A DNA stretch of 64,000 bases from Hyphomicrobium sp. CS1GBMeth3 (GCF_900117455.1 NZ_FPHO01000002.1:1426001-1490000); one strand, 5' to 3'. Shown: positions 23,615-32,496, counted from the stretch's first letter. A program made the numbers and translations. Notes: generated by a model not told the origin, from the sequence alone.

Positions 23615-24862
23615 ATGAGCGACATCAAGCTCAGCATCTGCATCCCGACATTCAACCGCGCGGCCTATCTGCAAAACGCCCTCAGCCGTTTTGAGACGCA
23701 TTACCGATTCGATTTTCCCTACGAGATCGTGATCTCGGACAATGCGTCGACCGACAACACACAAGACGTGGCCGAGGCGTTTGCCCGCAAGGGCTTACCT
23801 GTCCGCTACCATCGGCGCGCGACGAACGGGGGCTCGCTTGCCAACACGGTCAGCGCCTTTCACCACGCCGTCGGCAGATATGCCTTCTACCATGCCGACG
23901 ACGACTTCCTGGTGCCGGACGGCATCGTAGAAGCCGTCCAATATCTCGATGCCAATCCGGACGTTACGGTCTGCCATGCCCCGTGGCACCTCTACGACGA
24001 GGTGGCTGACAAGGACGTGGCTCAGTTCTACACGGTCGACTTCGACAGGAAATTCGCCCGGCGCAACTTCGCAGAGGTTTTCCAGTTCATCTTCGAGCGG
24101 CATATCTTTCCGGAAGTCGGCCTCTACCGCACATCGGTGCTCCGCTCGGCCTGGGTGCCGCGCGACTTCTGCTTCTGGGCCTTTTCCTACCTTGCGCATT
24201 TCCTCGATGAGGGGGCGGTCGCCTTCCTCAGGCGGCCGCTCTATCGCTCGGTCACCGTTTCCAGCATCGATCCGAATCGCCAGCAGGCGGGCAACGAGCA
24301 GGTCATGACCGATTGGGACAAGTACCGGGGCGGGCTCGAGTATTTTCTCTATTTGGGCATCAAACGGGGCGCCATCGCGAACTCCCGGGACGCTCGGGCC
24401 GCCTTCGAGCAAAAATGCAAGATCTTCACGCTCAACCGCATGGCAGTGGCGGTGCGCTTCTGGGCGGCCCGCAAGGACTACATCAAGGCCTACGAGCTCT
24501 ATACGCGGATGGCGATCGGCGGGATGGTGGACCACCCTGAGCTCACCAAATTGCGCGACACGCTCCCCCTGATGGCCGGGATCCAGACGCTGGCCTGGCA
24601 CGCGGCGTCGCCTGCGGGAATCAAGCGGCTAATCCTTGCCGGCGTTTCAGACCGGTCCGCGCTGGAAGACATGCTCCGCCAGTTCGGACTGCCGCCGGAT
24701 ATTGAAATCATTGACGAACCGCGAGCTCACGACCGCGAGCGCGCCGAAAGCACCGTTGTTTTCGTGCCGGACGGCCGAGGTTACGACCGGTTCGTCTCCC
24801 TCGGTTACAAGCCCAACCTGATCTTCACCGACCGCGACCTGGTTCAACATGTGGTCGTCTGA
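23615..24862 (+). CDS. Family 2 glycosyltransferase
   Basis: A 415-residue cytoplasmic protein. The GT-A fold of family 2 is clear: LSICIPTFNRAAYLQNAL, EIVISDNASTDNTQDVAEA, then the metal-binding acidic motif in FYHADDDFLVPDG. It transfers a sugar from a nucleotide donor. The C-terminal 150 residues are helical, then end in a small Rossmann-like segment (KRLILAGVSDRSALEDML), unusual for simple GT2 enzymes. It opens the glycan-modification cassette and is separated from the next gene by 106 bases. A GAGG lies nine bases before the ATG. Confidence 0.88.
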   Translation: MSDIKLSICIPTFNRAAYLQNALSRFETHYRFDFPYEIVISDNASTDNTQDVAEAFARKGLPVRYHRRATNGGSLANTVSAFHHAVGRYAFYHADDDFLVPDGIVEAVQYLDANPDVTVCHAPWHLYDEVADKDVAQFYTVDFDRKFARRNFAEVFQFIFERHIFPEVGLYRTSVLRSAWVPRDFCFWAFSYLAHFLDEGAVAFLRRPLYRSVTVSSIDPNRQQAGNEQVMTDWDKYRGGLEYFLYLGIKRGAIANSRDARAAFEQKCKIFTLNRMAVAVRFWAARKDYIKAYELYTRMAIGGMVDHPELTKLRDTLPLMAGIQTLAWHAASPAGIKRLILAGVSDRSALEDMLRQFGLPPDIEIIDEPRAHDRERAESTVVFVPDGRGYDRFVSLGYKPNLIFTDRDLVQHVVV

Positions 24863-24968
24863 CAGCGGGCTAACCGCTCCGGTCTCACGCCAGCTTCAGG
24901 GACTAATGTCACGACCGATCCGGCGCTCCGGTATTTCGGGCGAGACATAGTTTCCAGAAGGCTGAGGC

Positions 24969-26144
24969 ATGAGTGAGAGGATCCTCTACACAAAGCCGTC
25001 GATCACGGAACTCGAGGCGAGCTACGCCGCGGATGCGGCTGCAAACGGCTGGGGCGCCCGCTGTTACGATTACATCGACCGCTTCGAGCGCGGTTTCAAA
25101 GCGCATCTCGGAAGCGAGTTCGCTATTGCCACGTCGAGTTGCACAGGCGCGATGCACATGGGCCTCGCCGCGCTCGGTGTTGGCCATGGCGACGAGGTGG
25201 TCCTTGCTGACACGAACTGGATCGCGACGGTCGCGCCGGTTGTGCAGCTTGGGGCGACGCCGGTGCTCGTGGACATTCTGCCCGATACCTGGTGCGTCGA
25301 TCCGGGAGAGGTCGAGCGCCACATCACGCCGCGCACGAGGGCGATCATCGCCACGCATCTCTACGGCAACCTCTGCGACATGGACGCGCTGCTCGACATC
25401 GGGCGGCGCACCGGCGTTCCCGTCGTTGAAGACGCCGCAGAAGCGATCGGCTCCGTTTGGCATGGCCGGCGCGCGGGCTGCATGGGCCTGTTCGGAACGT
25501 TCTCCTTTCATGGCACCAAAACCCTCACTACGGGCGAGGGCGGCATGCTCGTCACCAACGACCGCGCCCTCTATGAGCGCGTTCTGACGCTCTCCAATCA
25601 CGGGCGGCGGCCTGGGAATGCGAGGGCGTTTTGGCCGGAGGCCGTGGGCTTCAAGTACAAGATGTCGAACATCCAGGCGGCGATCGGCTGCGCGCAGCTC
25701 GAGCGCATCGATGAGCTCGTCGGCCGAAAGCGGGAGATCCTGGCGTCCTACAAGGGCCATCTCGCGGGACTGCCTGGCATCGCGATGAACCCCGAACATG
25801 AGGGGACGACCAACGGCGCGTGGATGCCCACCGTGGTTTTCAATGGCGCGAGCGGCGTCACGCGTGCGGCGCTCGAGCAGACTTTTGAAGCTGCCAATAT
25901 CGATGCCCGGGTCTTCTTCCATCCGCTGTCCAGCCTGCCGATGTTCGAGAGCCGGCCGCAGAACACCCGGGCCTGGAGCATTCCAGGCCGGGCGATCAAT
26001 CTCCCCAGCTATCACGATATGACGGACGCCCAGATCGGGCGGGTCGCGTCGGCGCTCATCGCGACGGCGCGATCCGGTCAACCCCGCCGCGCTGCTGCCG
26101 TATCCGATTATGAGCCCAGCTTTCTCCATGCAGGAACGCCGTGA
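24969..26144 (+). CDS. DegT/DnrJ/EryC1/StrS-family sugar aminotransferase
   Basis: A 391-residue PLP enzyme. The cofactor lysine lies in FSFHGTKTLTTGEGGM; other family motifs are ATSSCTGAMHMGLAALGVG, EDAAEAIGS and YKMSNIQAAIGCAQLERI. Such enzymes put an amino group on a keto-sugar bound to a nucleotide, a key step toward amino- or N-acyl-sugars of surface glycans. Its TGA stop overlaps the ATG of the next gene (TGATG). Together with the GNAT downstream it suggests an N-acylated amino sugar. Confidence 0.92.
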   Translation: MSERILYTKPSITELEASYAADAAANGWGARCYDYIDRFERGFKAHLGSEFAIATSSCTGAMHMGLAALGVGHGDEVVLADTNWIATVAPVVQLGATPVLVDILPDTWCVDPGEVERHITPRTRAIIATHLYGNLCDMDALLDIGRRTGVPVVEDAAEAIGSVWHGRRAGCMGLFGTFSFHGTKTLTTGEGGMLVTNDRALYERVLTLSNHGRRPGNARAFWPEAVGFKYKMSNIQAAIGCAQLERIDELVGRKREILASYKGHLAGLPGIAMNPEHEGTTNGAWMPTVVFNGASGVTRAALEQTFEAANIDARVFFHPLSSLPMFESRPQNTRAWSIPGRAINLPSYHDMTDAQIGRVASALIATARSGQPRRAAAVSDYEPSFLHAGTP

Positions 26145-26890
26145 TGCACGACGACCGCCTCGCGTTCGAAGCCCACAAACGGGACATGTCGCTTGCGCTC
26201 GGCAAGGACGACGACGCGTTTAAACATGCCCTGACGACTCTCGTCCGCCTCGACAAGTACGACTACAGCTATCTCTGGTCGTGGATGGGCGTTCCGATCA
26301 TCCAGATGCCGGCCGACATCATGGCGACGCAGGAGGTCATCTGGAACACCAAGCCGGACATCATCATCGAAACGGGCGTTGCGCGCGGCGGCTCGATGAT
26401 CTTCATGGCTTCGCTGCTGCAGGTGATCGGAAAGGGCCGCGTGATCGGCGTCGACATCGACATCCGGGCTCATAATCGGGACTCCATCGAGGCGCATCCC
26501 CTCGCCTCCCGTATCACGCTGATCGAGGGGCCTTCGACAGCGCCTGAGATGCTGGCTAAGGTGACGGCCCAGATCCCCGATGGGGCTTCGGTCATGGTCG
26601 TGCTCGATAGCGATCACAGCCGCGATCACGTCCTGGCGGAGCTTCGCGCGTATGCGCCGCTCGTCACCGAAGGCCAGTATCTCGTTGTCGCCGATACGCT
26701 GCTCGGGCGCGGCGACGCTTCACAGGCGCCGACCAAACGCTCGAGGGTGCTTTATCCGGGTGACGAACCTTACGCTGCATTGAACGCCTACCTCGAAGAG
26801 ACTGACCGTTTCGAAATCGACGCCGCGCTCAACGGCAAGCTCGTGCTTTCGAGCTCGCCCGGAGGGTATCTCAAATGCTTGCGGCCCTGA
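26144..26890 (+). CDS. CmcI-like (cephalosporin hydroxylase family) SAM-binding protein
   Basis: A 248-residue protein of the CmcI family, class I methyltransferase-fold proteins. The SAM loop ETGVARGGSMIFMAS and the acidic VIGVDIDIRAHN and VVLDSDHSRDHVLAEL are present. CmcI itself takes part in O-methylation of a cephem; family members in glycan clusters are presumed sugar methyltransferases. I start at the ATG at 26144, which shares one base with the previous stop; a GTG at 26141 is an alternative. Its end overlaps the acetyltransferase gene by 16 bases. Confidence 0.88.
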   Translation: MHDDRLAFEAHKRDMSLALGKDDDAFKHALTTLVRLDKYDYSYLWSWMGVPIIQMPADIMATQEVIWNTKPDIIIETGVARGGSMIFMASLLQVIGKGRVIGVDIDIRAHNRDSIEAHPLASRITLIEGPSTAPEMLAKVTAQIPDGASVMVVLDSDHSRDHVLAELRAYAPLVTEGQYLVVADTLLGRGDASQAPTKRSRVLYPGDEPYAALNAYLEETDRFEIDAALNGKLVLSSSPGGYLKCLRP

Positions 26891-27429
26891 GCGAAGCCGC
26901 CATTGCGCCGAGAGCGGTCGAGCAGATCATCCTACGCCCGCCTGCGCCTGATGATTTTGACGCGCTCGCGGAAATACGCCGTGACCGTGACATGCAGACG
27001 CTATTGCTCGCCGTCATCGAGGCGACGGATGACGCCGCCGTAAGAGAATGGATCGCGCGGCGTACCAACAATGCGAGTGGCGTGTTTCGCGTCGTGGCGG
27101 ATGGAGCCTCCGGTGCGGTGCTGGGTTACGTGCAGATCGCCGATATCCACCGTCATAACCGCTATGGCTATCTCGGCATCGCCATAAGGCGTGGCGCCCA
27201 GCGTCAGGGCGTCGGCAAAGCGGCTCTTAGACTGCTACACGAGCTTGCCAGGACGGAGGTTGATCTCGAAAAGCTGCTGCTTACCGTGCGCGCAGACAAC
27301 GTGCTCGCGATCAAGATGTATCTCGATGCCGGATATCGTGTTGTCGGCATCCTCGAAAGCCACTTCCGAGATTACGAGGGCGCGTGTCACGACGTGCTGC
27401 TTCTCGAGCGAGCGCTGGACGAGGCGTGA
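26875..27429 (+). CDS. GNAT-family N-acetyltransferase
   Basis: A 184-residue acyltransferase. The acetyl-CoA loop is RGAQRQGVGKAALRLLHELA, after the beta strand YGYLGIAI. The C-terminal part (VRADNVLAIKMYLDAGYRVVGILESHF) is typical of the RimJ/RimL-type group. It probably acylates the amino group made by the DegT aminotransferase. The start lies inside the end of the CmcI-like gene, and the next gene begins one base after its stop. Confidence 0.88.
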   Translation: MLAALSEAAIAPRAVEQIILRPPAPDDFDALAEIRRDRDMQTLLLAVIEATDDAAVREWIARRTNNASGVFRVVADGASGAVLGYVQIADIHRHNRYGYLGIAIRRGAQRQGVGKAALRLLHELARTEVDLEKLLLTVRADNVLAIKMYLDAGYRVVGILESHFRDYEGACHDVLLLERALDEA

Positions 27430-27430
27430 C

Positions 27431-28156
27431 GTGAGCACGGCCGTCATCACGCAACCGATGCTGTTTCCCTGGCCGGGCTTCTTCGAGCAGCTCATGCTGG
27501 CCGACACCTACATCTACCTCGACGACGCGCAATTCTCGAAGGGAAGCTTTACGAACCGTATCCAACTTCTGCGTGGCGGCGAGCGCAGCTGGATGACCAT
27601 TCCGCTCGCCGGGAAAGGCAGCTTCCAGAAGATCTCCGAGCTTGCTGCCGCCGGCAGCGATTGGAAGGCTGGCCATCGTATGCTCTTGCGCCAGTCACTG
27701 CTCGGCGCCCCCTTTGTCGACGACGCGCTGGACATCCTCGACCGTGTCTACGCTCATGACACGCTTCTTGATCTCCTGATCTCAAGCATCGAGGAGCCCG
27801 CGCGCTATATGGGCATAGGCGCTGCGCGCGAGATTGCGCGGTCGAGCGAGACAGGCGTTACAGGCACATCGTGGCGGCGCGTCCTCGACATCGTGCGCTA
27901 TTTCGATGGCACTCTCTATGTGACGGGGCACGGCGCCGCCGACTATCTCGACCACGCAGCCTTCGAGGCGAGCGGCATTTCCGTTGCCTACATGCGCTAC
28001 AGCCTCACGCCGTGGCCGCGGGCCGGAGACGCCTTCACTCCCTTTGTCAGCATACTCGATCTCATCGCTTACGCGGGCCCGCAAGCGGCGGCCTATCTCC
28101 ATCCGTCGACGGTGGAGTGGCGGGCCTTTCTTCAGAGGGAAAGGATGCCGGTATGA
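27431..28156 (+). CDS. WbqC-family protein
   Basis: A 241-residue protein matching the WbqC family: an N-terminal VITQPMLFPWPGFFEQLMLADTY-type start, YLDDAQFSKGSFTNRIQL, and PLAGKGSFQKISEL. The family is found in O-antigen and glycan loci, next to DegT and GNAT genes; its activity has been only loosely defined, with amino-sugar modification suspected. A GTG start at 27431 gives the family-typical N-terminus; no ATG does. It overlaps the dioxygenase gene by four bases (ATGA). Confidence 0.88.
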   Translation: MSTAVITQPMLFPWPGFFEQLMLADTYIYLDDAQFSKGSFTNRIQLLRGGERSWMTIPLAGKGSFQKISELAAAGSDWKAGHRMLLRQSLLGAPFVDDALDILDRVYAHDTLLDLLISSIEEPARYMGIGAAREIARSSETGVTGTSWRRVLDIVRYFDGTLYVTGHGAADYLDHAAFEASGISVAYMRYSLTPWPRAGDAFTPFVSILDLIAYAGPQAAAYLHPSTVEWRAFLQRERMPV

Positions 28157-29010
28157 CCGAGCACAAACCGATCGCAACTTCGGCAAAGGATGACTTCGCG
28201 ACCAAAGGGTATGCCGTGCTCCGGCAGTTCTACGACGTCGCGCGCGATATCGCGCCGATCCAGGAAGGCATTCGCGTCGTCATCGCGTTGCTTTGCGACA
28301 AGTACGGCGTCGATGCGCCAACCGCGACAGCCTTGGACGCGATGACAAAGGGCTATCCGGCTCTGATCGCCAAGAATCGCGCCTGGGGTGGCGAGGTTTA
28401 CGACGCGATCAAGCAGATCCCCGCATTCCTGCAGCTCGTGTCGAACGCCAGGAATCCTGCCCTGTTCGATACGCTGCGGCCGGGTTCCCATCCCGGCATT
28501 GCCGCCAACGGCTTCGGAATGCGGATCGATAACCCCGGCGAGGAGAAGTTCCGCGCGCAGTGGCACCAGGAGTTTCCCAGTCAGCTCCGCAGTGTCGACG
28601 GCATCGTGTTCTGGACGCCGCTGCTCCCGGTTACGCCCGAGATGGGGCCGGTTCAGATCGCGGAAGGCTCGCATGCCGAGGGCATCGTTCCCGTGTATGT
28701 CGACGATGGCGGCGTATCCAAGACCGGAGCTTATGCATTGTATCTGGATCGGGCCGAGGAGCGTTTGGCACGTTACCGGCAGGTCGCGCCGCTGACCGAG
28801 CCCGGCGATCTCGTGCTGATGGACTTCCTCACCTTGCACCAGTCCGGCCACAACGTCTCGAACATGCCGCGATGGAGCATCCAGTTCCGCTATTTCAATT
28901 TTGCCGAGCCAATCGGCGTTCGCATCGGCTGGAAGGGATCGTTCGCGGCGGGCGCGAGGTTCGAGGACGTGCTGCCCGAGCTTCTAGTGCGGCGCGAGAC
29001 GGCCGCATGA
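28153..29010 (+). CDS. Phytanoyl-CoA dioxygenase (PhyH)-family oxygenase
   Basis: A 285-residue Fe(II)/2-oxoglutarate-type oxygenase. The iron site appears as His-x-Glu in QWHQEFPSQ and a distal His in LTLHQSGHNVS, with the family's FWTPLLPVTPEMGPVQIAEGSH block and an Arg shortly after (MPRWSIQFRY). HxE instead of HxD is unusual but known. In glycan or natural-product clusters such enzymes hydroxylate a sugar or acyl chain. It overlaps both neighbours by four bases, so it is part of the same coupled messenger. Confidence 0.85.
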   Translation: MTEHKPIATSAKDDFATKGYAVLRQFYDVARDIAPIQEGIRVVIALLCDKYGVDAPTATALDAMTKGYPALIAKNRAWGGEVYDAIKQIPAFLQLVSNARNPALFDTLRPGSHPGIAANGFGMRIDNPGEEKFRAQWHQEFPSQLRSVDGIVFWTPLLPVTPEMGPVQIAEGSHAEGIVPVYVDDGGVSKTGAYALYLDRAEERLARYRQVAPLTEPGDLVLMDFLTLHQSGHNVSNMPRWSIQFRYFNFAEPIGVRIGWKGSFAAGARFEDVLPELLVRRETAA

Positions 29011-30149
29011 AAGTCTGCCGCGTCTGCCGCGAGGCGATCAGTGCGCCCGCCTACGAGAGGCCGGCTCCGGCGCTCACTTCGATCTCGACCCTTATCGACG
29101 TGCCAACCCGCGTGTTCGTTTGCGATTGCTGCGGGCATGCGCAATGCCACGACCTTCCCGATATCCATGCCTTCTACGATCGCGACTACCGCATCTCGCT
29201 CGCCAGCGACGATCACGATCAAGTCTTTGCGGTACACGCAGACGGAACCATCATCTATCGCACGGATCATCAGGCGGAGATCGCGCTCGGGCTGCTCGAT
29301 CTCCCGGAAGGTGCGCGTGTGCTGGACTACGGCGCTGCCAAATCTGACACCTTGCGCAAGGTCCACGCTGCGCGCCCGGACATCCAGCCTCATGTCTTCG
29401 AAGTCAGCAGCGACTACGTCGCGGCGTGGCAAGGCTGGATTCCTGATGCCGCGCAGGCGGTCTATTCCGTGCCAGCATCGTGGCACGGTCGTTTCGACGC
29501 GGTGATGAGCCACTTCGTCATCGAGCACGTTCCGGATCCCGTGGGGTTCATCCGTTCGATTTCAGAGCTCTTGCGCCTGGGCGGCACGCTGCTTCTTTCG
29601 CTACCCGATGTTTCCGCCAATCCCGGGGACATGACGGTGGCCGATCACCTCAATCATTTCAGCGAAGCTTCGCTGCGACGCGCCCTGGTTGCCGGGGGTT
29701 TCCTGCCGACGACGATCGATAGCGCGTCATTTCCGGGAGCGTTCTTTGCCGTCGCGATCCGTACGGATGAGCCTCCGGCGGGCGGAGCGCATGCGCACGA
29801 GGCTGTCGAGCGTGCGCACCAGATTTGCGCCTTCTGGAGGCAGGCCGCGGCGAACCTCGACGAGCAGGGCGCGCGCTTCGCGGGTCGCAAGGCAGCCATT
29901 TACGGGGCTGGGTTCTATGGGAGCTGGATCTATAGTCGCGTCAGCACGCGGGTTGCTCCCGCGGCCTTCCTGGACCGGAACCCTCATCTGCAGGGCGGGA
30001 GCCATTTCGGTGTGCCGGTCTTGCCCCCCGAGCGCATCCCAGATGACATCGAGGTGCTCTTCATCGGGCTCAACCCGCTCAAGGCGAAAGACGTGATCGC
30101 CGTGCAGCCTTGGCTGAACCGCGCCGGGCTTCACCACGTCTGGATCTAG
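29007..30149 (+). CDS. Sugar C-methyltransferase-like protein with zinc-binding N-terminus
   Basis: A 380-residue, three-part protein. The N-terminal cysteine pairs (CRVCREA and CDCCGHAQC) match the putative zinc-binding domain of sugar C-methyltransferases. A class I SAM fold has VLDYGAAKSDTLRKVHAA and HFVIEHVPDPVGFI. A C-terminal Rossmann-like domain (AAIYGAGFYGSWIYS, FLDRNPHLQGGSHFGVPVLP) resembles the third domain of NovU/TylC3-type enzymes. Those add a methyl to C3 of a deoxysugar. It is the last gene of the cassette; a small hairpin follows at 30171. Confidence 0.85.
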   Translation: MKVCRVCREAISAPAYERPAPALTSISTLIDVPTRVFVCDCCGHAQCHDLPDIHAFYDRDYRISLASDDHDQVFAVHADGTIIYRTDHQAEIALGLLDLPEGARVLDYGAAKSDTLRKVHAARPDIQPHVFEVSSDYVAAWQGWIPDAAQAVYSVPASWHGRFDAVMSHFVIEHVPDPVGFIRSISELLRLGGTLLLSLPDVSANPGDMTVADHLNHFSEASLRRALVAGGFLPTTIDSASFPGAFFAVAIRTDEPPAGGAHAHEAVERAHQICAFWRQAAANLDEQGARFAGRKAAIYGAGFYGSWIYSRVSTRVAPAAFLDRNPHLQGGSHFGVPVLPPERIPDDIEVLFIGLNPLKAKDVIAVQPWLNRAGLHHVWI

Positions 30150-30170
30150 GTCGGATCTCGATCGACCGGA

Positions 30171-30187
30171 GGCACGGATAGCGTGCC
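30171..30187 (+). other. Short hairpin after the glycan cassette
   Basis: GGCACG-GATAG-CGTGCC forms a 6-base-pair stem 21 bases after the last stop codon. A second small hairpin (GCCGCT-ATA-AGCGGC, 30268-30282) follows. Neither has a T-run, so termination is uncertain. The rest of the 200-base gap should hold the nasT promoter, which I could not assign. Confidence 0.35.
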
Positions 30188-30349
30188 GACGAGTGGCAGA
30201 ACCATCGGGACGGATGCCAGATGATGGTCTCTCCCAAAAACAACATCATGTCACGGCTGCTAAAATGGCCGCTATAAGCGGCGCCGATTCCTAGACACTT
30301 GACGCTGTGGCAGATTTGGTTTGCCCTATGACAGATCTGAGTTCATGAC

Positions 30350-30988
30350 TTGAACATCGCTGTTCCGATAGAGCCCCTGGTGGCACCGTCCAACCCTGAC
30401 TCGACCCTTAAGATCCTCGTCATCGACGAAAACCCGATCCGGCGCGCCATCATCGAGGCGGGGCTCAAGGAGGCGGGCTTTACGGCGGTGACCATGCTTG
30501 TCAACACCACCCGCCTCGTGGATCATATTTACAATCTCGACCCGGATGTTGTGCTGATCGATCTCGAAAATCCGAGCCGCGACGTGCTCGAGCAGATGTT
30601 TCAAGTCTCGCGCACCGTGCGCCGCCCGATCGCCATGTTCGTCGATCGCAGCGAGAAAAGTGAGATCGAGGCCGCCATCGAGGCCGGCGTTTCCGCCTAC
30701 ATCGTCGATGGCCTCAAGAAAGAGCGCGTCAAGCCGATCCTCGACATGACGGTCTCGCGCTTCCACGCGTTCAACCGGCTGCGCGCCGAGCTCGACGAGG
30801 TCAAGGGCGCCCTCAAGGACCGCAAAATCATCGAAAAAGCCAAGGGCATCCTTATGAAAAGCCGCGGCATAGACGAGGAGCACGCCTATGACCTCTTGCG
30901 CAAGACCGCAATGTCGCAAGGCAAGCGCATCGCGGACGTTGCAAAGGCCCTTGTTAGCGCCGCTGATCTCCTGAATGGCGAGGGCTAG
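30350..30988 (+). CDS. nasT: NasT, ANTAR-domain RNA-binding antiterminator
   Basis: A 212-residue regulator: receiver-like domain (ILVIDENPIRRAIIEAGLKEAG, with Asp in VVLIDLENPS) and a C-terminal ANTAR domain (KDRKIIEKAKGILMKSRGID then EEHAYDLLRKTAMSQGKRIA). NasT binds paired hairpins in the leader of nitrate-assimilation messengers and lets transcription pass the terminator; without nitrate it is held by NasS. The start appears to be TTG at 30350; a GTG at 30380 is an alternative. It is followed by nasS four bases later, and its likely RNA target is at 32433-32561. Confidence 0.92.
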   Translation: MNIAVPIEPLVAPSNPDSTLKILVIDENPIRRAIIEAGLKEAGFTAVTMLVNTTRLVDHIYNLDPDVVLIDLENPSRDVLEQMFQVSRTVRRPIAMFVDRSEKSEIEAAIEAGVSAYIVDGLKKERVKPILDMTVSRFHAFNRLRAELDEVKGALKDRKIIEKAKGILMKSRGIDEEHAYDLLRKTAMSQGKRIADVAKALVSAADLLNGEG

Positions 30989-30991
30989 CCC

Positions 30992-32257
30992 ATGACCGAA
31001 AGAGCCACCATCGCCGGATCGGGCCGGAAGCGCGAAATTCACGCGGGCTTCATCCCGCTCTCCGACTGTGCACCGCTCGTCATCGCCTCGGAGCTCGGGT
31101 TTGACCGCCGCTATGGGTTCTCGCTCGTGCTGCATCGCGAGGCGTCGTGGGCAAATATTCGCGACAAGGTCGACGTCGGCGCACTCGACTGCGCGCATAT
31201 GCTGGCGCCGATGCCGATCGCTGCGCATCTTGGGCTTGGCCGGGCGACCGAGCCGATCATCGCGCCCATGGCGCTGAGCCTCAACGGCAACGCGATCACG
31301 GTCTCGACCAAGCTCTATGAGGACATGCGCGCGGCCGATGGGCCGGCGGCCCTGGCCGGCGGCATGATGGCAGCAAACGCGCTGGCCGCCGTGGTGCGCG
31401 CTCGCCAGCAGGCCGGTCGCGAGCCGCTGACGCTCGGCATGGTCTATCCGTTCTCGTGCCACAACTACGACCTGCGCTACTGGCTTGCCGCCGCCGGCAT
31501 CGATCCCGACAACGACGTCAATCTCGTAGTGGTGCCGCCGCCGCTGATTGCCGAGAACCTCAAGGCGGGCCGCGTCGACGGTTTTTGCGTCGGGCAGCCG
31601 TGGAACAGCCTGGCTGTTGCCGAGGCCGATGGCGTGATTGTCGCGACGAAGAGCCAGCTCTGGTCGATGAGCCCGGAAAAAGTGCTTGGCGTTCGCGAGG
31701 TGTTTGCCGAACGTGAGCCCGATCTCGTTCGCGATCTGGTCCGCGCCCTCGTCGCCGCTGGTCAATGGCTCGACCAACCCGAGAACCGGCCGGACGCAGC
31801 CCGTATCCTCGCGCGTCCCGAATTCATCGGACTCAAGGAAGAGATCATTGCGCCACCTTTGACGGGCATCATGAAGTGCGGCGGCCAGCAACCAGACGTC
31901 ATCGACCCTGATCTCGTCGTGTTTCATCGCGGCTTCGCAAACTTCCCGTGGCGCTCGCACGCCGTGTGGCTGATGACGCAGATGATCCGCTGGGGCCAGG
32001 TGCGCGAGCCGTTCAATCTCGAGGCCGTCGCCGAGCGTGTTTTCAGAACAGACCTTTACCGTGAGGCCGTAGCGGCCGACGGCGGTGCCGTTCCTCCGTC
32101 CGACTACAAGGCGGAGGGTGAGGCGGCGGAAAAATCTCCTCCGCACTTTTTTGGAGGCGAGAGCTTCGATCCCGCCGCGGCGCTCGCCTATCTGGATCGG
32201 CTTCCGATCCGGCACGCAGGAGCTGAGCTCGAGGCATTCGCGGCGCTCAATCGCTGA
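30992..32257 (+). CDS. nasS: NasS, cytoplasmic nitrate sensor
   Basis: A 421-residue protein of the NrtA/CmpA substrate-binding fold, paralogous to NrtA encoded at 32603 (shared stretches such as LRYWLAAAGIDPDNDV and RVDGFCVGQPWN). Unlike NrtA it has no signal peptide, so it stays in the cytoplasm. That is the mark of NasS, which binds nitrate and then releases NasT. It is co-transcribed with nasT and faces the regulated operon downstream. Confidence 0.92.
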   Translation: MTERATIAGSGRKREIHAGFIPLSDCAPLVIASELGFDRRYGFSLVLHREASWANIRDKVDVGALDCAHMLAPMPIAAHLGLGRATEPIIAPMALSLNGNAITVSTKLYEDMRAADGPAALAGGMMAANALAAVVRARQQAGREPLTLGMVYPFSCHNYDLRYWLAAAGIDPDNDVNLVVVPPPLIAENLKAGRVDGFCVGQPWNSLAVAEADGVIVATKSQLWSMSPEKVLGVREVFAEREPDLVRDLVRALVAAGQWLDQPENRPDAARILARPEFIGLKEEIIAPPLTGIMKCGGQQPDVIDPDLVVFHRGFANFPWRSHAVWLMTQMIRWGQVREPFNLEAVAERVFRTDLYREAVAADGGAVPPSDYKAEGEAAEKSPPHFFGGESFDPAAALAYLDRLPIRHAGAELEAFAALNR

Positions 32258-32307
32258 GCCGGGCCGGACCTCCCACTGCCAAACGACTCGGCATTTTTTC
32301 TTCGCAT

Positions 32308-32324
32308 TGCACAAACGGCGCGCA
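32308..32324 (+). promoter_or_regulatory. NtrC-type enhancer site
   Basis: TGCAC-N7-GCGCA matches nine of the ten defined bases of the NtrC site TGCAC-N7-GTGCA. It lies about 100-120 bases upstream of the predicted sigma-54 start, a normal enhancer distance. Binding is inferred. Confidence 0.5.
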
Positions 32325-32400
32325 GCCGCCTGCCTGTGGCAGGTCGACGCTTTTTTATTTAACATACTGAAAACGCATACAAAATTCAATCATTCCGATT

Positions 32401-32415
32401 TGGCACGATCCTTGA
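32401..32415 (+). promoter_or_regulatory. Sigma-54 promoter of the nitrate assimilation operon
   Basis: TGGCACG-ATCC-TTGA fits the -24/-12 sigma-54 consensus TGGCACG-N4-TTGC except for the last base, with correct GG-N10 spacing. Transcription would begin near 32427, just before the first leader hairpin at 32433. This explains why the leader hairpins are complete in the messenger. Confidence 0.6.
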
Positions 32416-32432
32416 TCTTAAACATCCCGAGA

Positions 32433-32485
32433 CGGGCAGTGCGGGCTGCCCGGCATTCGACATAGCGGCTCAACGGCGGGCCGCT
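32433..32485 (+). ncRNA. ANTAR two-hairpin leader RNA (NasT target)
   Basis: Two hairpins with six-base loops stand 11 bases apart. P1: CGGGCAG (32433-32439), loop TGCGGG, CTGCCCG (32446-32452). P2: AGCGGCTC (32464-32471), loop AACGGC, GGGCCGCT (32478-32485). The P2 loop has the A at position 1 and G at position 4 that define ANTAR targets; P1 keeps only the G. An intrinsic terminator follows at once. NasT binding to the pair should block terminator folding. Confidence 0.8.
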
Positions 32486-32496
32486 CCACATGGCAA

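Noticed and set aside
30326..32389. A 687-residue minus-strand frame opposite nasT and nasS
   Set aside because: It has no family features, while both plus-strand genes are clear.
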